A stretch of DNA of 64,000 bases from DASQPA01 sp963757335 (GTDB taxonomy: Bacteria; Acidobacteriota; Thermoanaerobaculia; Multivoradales; UBA5704). The notes under the pieces are model-generated. The model was not told the origin of the DNA, ran no database searches, and saw only the letters and a program-made list of their open reading frames with translations. This document shows, piece after piece, positions 62,208 through 64,000 of the stretch. The stretch is from assembly GCA_963757335.1 (NCBI GenBank), contig CAVWRJ010000021.1, forward strand, positions 124,001 through 188,000. Reading direction: 5' to 3'. How positions within the stretch are numbered: position 1 is the stretch's first letter; every line of letters starts with the position of its first letter. The position numbers and the translations under genes were made by a program.

Positions 62208-63101
62208 CTACCACTGGTGCTGCGTCGCCCCCGAGTGATTGGAGATCGTCCTCCCGTTATCCTCGACCGGCTCGAACGCCGACTGCACGGCGACCCTCCC
62301 CGGTCCCCAGAGGCGGAGCCAGACGTAGCGGTCGCCCCAGGAGCGCCAGGATCTCCAGGTGCCGGCCGGACGTTCGAAGTGGAGCTGCATCTGGACCGTC
62401 GGGTCCTTGAAGAGCAGCGCTGTCGGTTTGACCAGGATGGTCTGGCCCTGGGCGAGCTGGCGGACGAAGACGTTCCCGGCGGCGTGGAGGAGGAGGAGGC
62501 CGGGCACCTGGGGGGCGGTGAAACGGTCCAGGAACAGGCCGAGCGGATAGTGGGTCTCGCTCTCGTTCCCCTGCTGGGTCGTGAACCAGATGTTGGACGG
62601 AATCCAGTCGTAGGCGACGGTGCTCGTGGCGACGAGGAAGAGGTGCTCGCGCACGTCGACCGCCTGGCCGGGGGAGAGCGGCAGAGCGACCAGCTCGCCC
62701 GGGGCGTCGCGCGAGAAGGCGATGTGCCCGGGTCCCTCGGCCTGGGTCATGATGAGCGGCATCCCGGCGAGCATGCGCTTCCAGGCGCCCTTCAAGGACA
62801 TCGCGGAGACTTTCACCTGGCCGTCCATCCAGAGGAGGACGTGATGGGCGAAGTAGATGCTGTCGCCCTGGGCGAGGCTCATGTCGGCCACCGGCACGTA
62901 GGTGCCCTCGATCTGGCAGAAGGAGCGGCCGAACTGGAGCTTCGCCATGTCCTTGCGGCCCGGCAGCTCGGTCCAGCCGGACTCGGAGACGATGTCGCGG
63001 ACGTCGATCTGCGCGCCGCAGGCCGGGCAGGAGAGGGCGGTGCCGTCGGTCGCCTGGCCGCACCAGGTACAGGTGTAGACACGGAGCGGTTCGTTGGACA
63101 T
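62208..63101 (-). CDS. Zinc-ribbon/AIM24-family protein (paralogue 1)
   Basis: 297 residues. N-terminal C4 zinc ribbon (CTWC, then CPAC) followed by an AIM24/TerD-like beta domain with DRFTAPQVPGLLLLHAAGNV and GQTILVKPTALLFKD. It shares its layout and much sequence with the next gene (VSESGW, FVRQLAQGQ and similar). AIM24 proteins are linked to membranes in yeast mitochondria; the bacterial role is unknown. Confidence 0.8.
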   Translation of the reverse strand: MSNEPLRVYTCTWCGQATDGTALSCPACGAQIDVRDIVSESGWTELPGRKDMAKLQFGRSFCQIEGTYVPVADMSLAQGDSIYFAHHVLLWMDGQVKVSAMSLKGAWKRMLAGMPLIMTQAEGPGHIAFSRDAPGELVALPLSPGQAVDVREHLFLVATSTVAYDWIPSNIWFTTQQGNESETHYPLGLFLDRFTAPQVPGLLLLHAAGNVFVRQLAQGQTILVKPTALLFKDPTVQMQLHFERPAGTWRSWRSWGDRYVWLRLWGPGRVAVQSAFEPVEDNGRTISNHSGATQHQW

Positions 63102-63110
63102 CGTCGCCTC

Positions 63111-63935
63111 CTACTCCGTGTTGTGGTGGACGTACATGGACTGGATGCCGATCCGGCCGGGGCCGGTCATGCGGGCTAAGTTCATGCCGGTGCCGCCGAA
63201 AAAGCCGGTGGTGAGCTTCACCGTCTCCACCTCCATGGTGACCGCGGCATCCTTGTAGAGGAAGGCGCCGGGCTCGACCAGGATGTGCTCGCCGGGCTTT
63301 AAAATCCGCTCGAAAACGTTGCCATAGCCGTGGAGGAGGAGGAGCCCCGGCGTGCTGGTGGTGACGAAACGGTCCATGAACATCCCCTGGCCACCGAAGA
63401 GGATGTTGCGCAGACCCTTGATCCGCACGTAGGTGTAGTCGATCGTGTGCGAGGCGAGGAGGAAGGCGTGCTCGCGGACGTCGAGCTCCATCCCCGGGTG
63501 GAGCGGCAGGACGACGAGCTCGCCGGTCGCGTCGCGCGAGAAGGCGATCCGCCCCGGCCCGTGGGCGACGCTGATGATGAACGGCATGCCGGCGAGGGCC
63601 CGTTTCATGCCCCCCGAGAGCGGCAGGACGCTCATCTTGGTGGCGTCGTCCTTCCAGAGGAGGACGTGGTGCTCGAAAAAGACCGAATCCCCCGCTCCGA
63701 GGTTGATCTCGGCGACCGGCACCACCTCGCCCTCGACCTGGCAGGTGGAGGTGCCGAACTGGATCTCGGTCATGTCCTTGATCCGCGGCGCCTCGCGCCA
63801 GCCGGACTCGCTGACCAGGTCCTTGATGTCGAGCGGCGCGCCGCACGAGCGGCAGGCGACCGCCGTGGGCTCGTTCTGGGTCTGGCACCACTGGCATACG
63901 ATGCGTGAGAGCGGCTGGGCTGACGGATCGCTCAT
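63111..63935 (-). CDS. Zinc-ribbon/AIM24-family protein (paralogue 2)
   Basis: 274 residues. Zinc ribbon CQWC...CRSC, then the same AIM24 domain (DRFVTTSTPGLLLLHGYGNV, EHILVEPGAFLYKD, ending NLARMTGPGRIGIQSM). Nine bases separate its stop from paralogue 1, so they are probably one transcript with this gene first. Typical AIM24 ends in GxGxxxxQS, which this copy has and paralogue 1 has in altered form. Confidence 0.82.
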   Translation of the reverse strand: MSDPSAQPLSRIVCQWCQTQNEPTAVACRSCGAPLDIKDLVSESGWREAPRIKDMTEIQFGTSTCQVEGEVVPVAEINLGAGDSVFFEHHVLLWKDDATKMSVLPLSGGMKRALAGMPFIISVAHGPGRIAFSRDATGELVVLPLHPGMELDVREHAFLLASHTIDYTYVRIKGLRNILFGGQGMFMDRFVTTSTPGLLLLHGYGNVFERILKPGEHILVEPGAFLYKDAAVTMEVETVKLTTGFFGGTGMNLARMTGPGRIGIQSMYVHHNTE

Positions 63936-64000
63936 CGCTGCGGGTTCCCTCTCCGGCCGTCTGCTGGCTTGGCCGTCCGTATTTTATCGCGACCAGAAAG

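Overview
This window is GC-rich, densely packed chromosomal DNA from a diderm, aerobically respiring bacterium. The gene set fits Acidobacteriota, possibly the Thermoanaerobaculia; this is inferred from recognised families, not from a marker-gene tree. The signs are an alternative complex III (Act) operon joined to a caa3-type oxidase, a second oxidase, a Rieske/cytochrome b operon with a large multiheme cytochrome, many secreted proteins of unknown function, and frequent GTG/TTG starts with 1-4 bp operon overlaps. No rRNA, tRNA, CRISPR array, insertion sequence or phage gene was seen.

Layout. 1-8.9 kb: the end of a phosphopantetheinyl transferase gene, an apparently frameshifted M61 peptidase, an aminotransferase, two secreted proteins of unknown function, a DedA protein and deoC. 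8.9-21 kb, almost all on the minus strand: SpoIID/SPOR lipoprotein, membrane protein, DnaC-like ATPase, a HolA-like protein, DksA/TraR zinc finger, rlmH, def, a SNF2-type helicase, a 21-bp minisatellite, and an HtrA-like protein whose catalytic Ser position is Thr. 21-25.8 kb: VapBC-like pair, LuxR-type regulator, MOSC protein, HD hydrolase, HEAT-repeat protein, and a 55-residue Cys/Ser/Thr-rich RiPP-like precursor with no modifying enzyme nearby.

25.7-38.8 kb is a plus-strand respiratory operon: actABCDEF, a one-TM protein, SCO1, coxB (with a cytochrome c domain), coxA (A2-type YSHPxV motif), coxC and coxD. A perfect CRP/FNR-family palindrome lies about 80 bp upstream. 38.9-43.6 kb is accessory: a nucleotidyltransferase pair, a TacAT-like pair, a seven-copy 42-bp tandem repeat, a Uma2-family nuclease, a PilZ protein and a LolA-like protein.

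43.6-55.2 kb is a second respiratory block: Rieske, cytochrome b in two pieces, a 1040-residue coiled-coil octaheme cytochrome, a cupredoxin-like lipoprotein, then heme A synthesis (ctaA, ctaB), an ABC exporter and a second SCO1. 55.2-57.7 kb is an AT-richer island with a SIR2-domain protein (probable anti-phage NADase) and a second VapBC pair. 57.9-62.1 kb encodes a second, A1-type oxidase (coxA-coxC-coxD-two small membrane proteins-coxB). The window ends with two tandem zinc-ribbon/AIM24 paralogues.

Together the respiratory blocks suggest a branched chain. Quinol is oxidised either by ACIII feeding a caa3/A2 oxidase or by a Rieske/cyt b complex with its own octaheme subunit, and a separate A1 oxidase is present. 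Copper (SCO1, two copies) and heme A supply are encoded between them.
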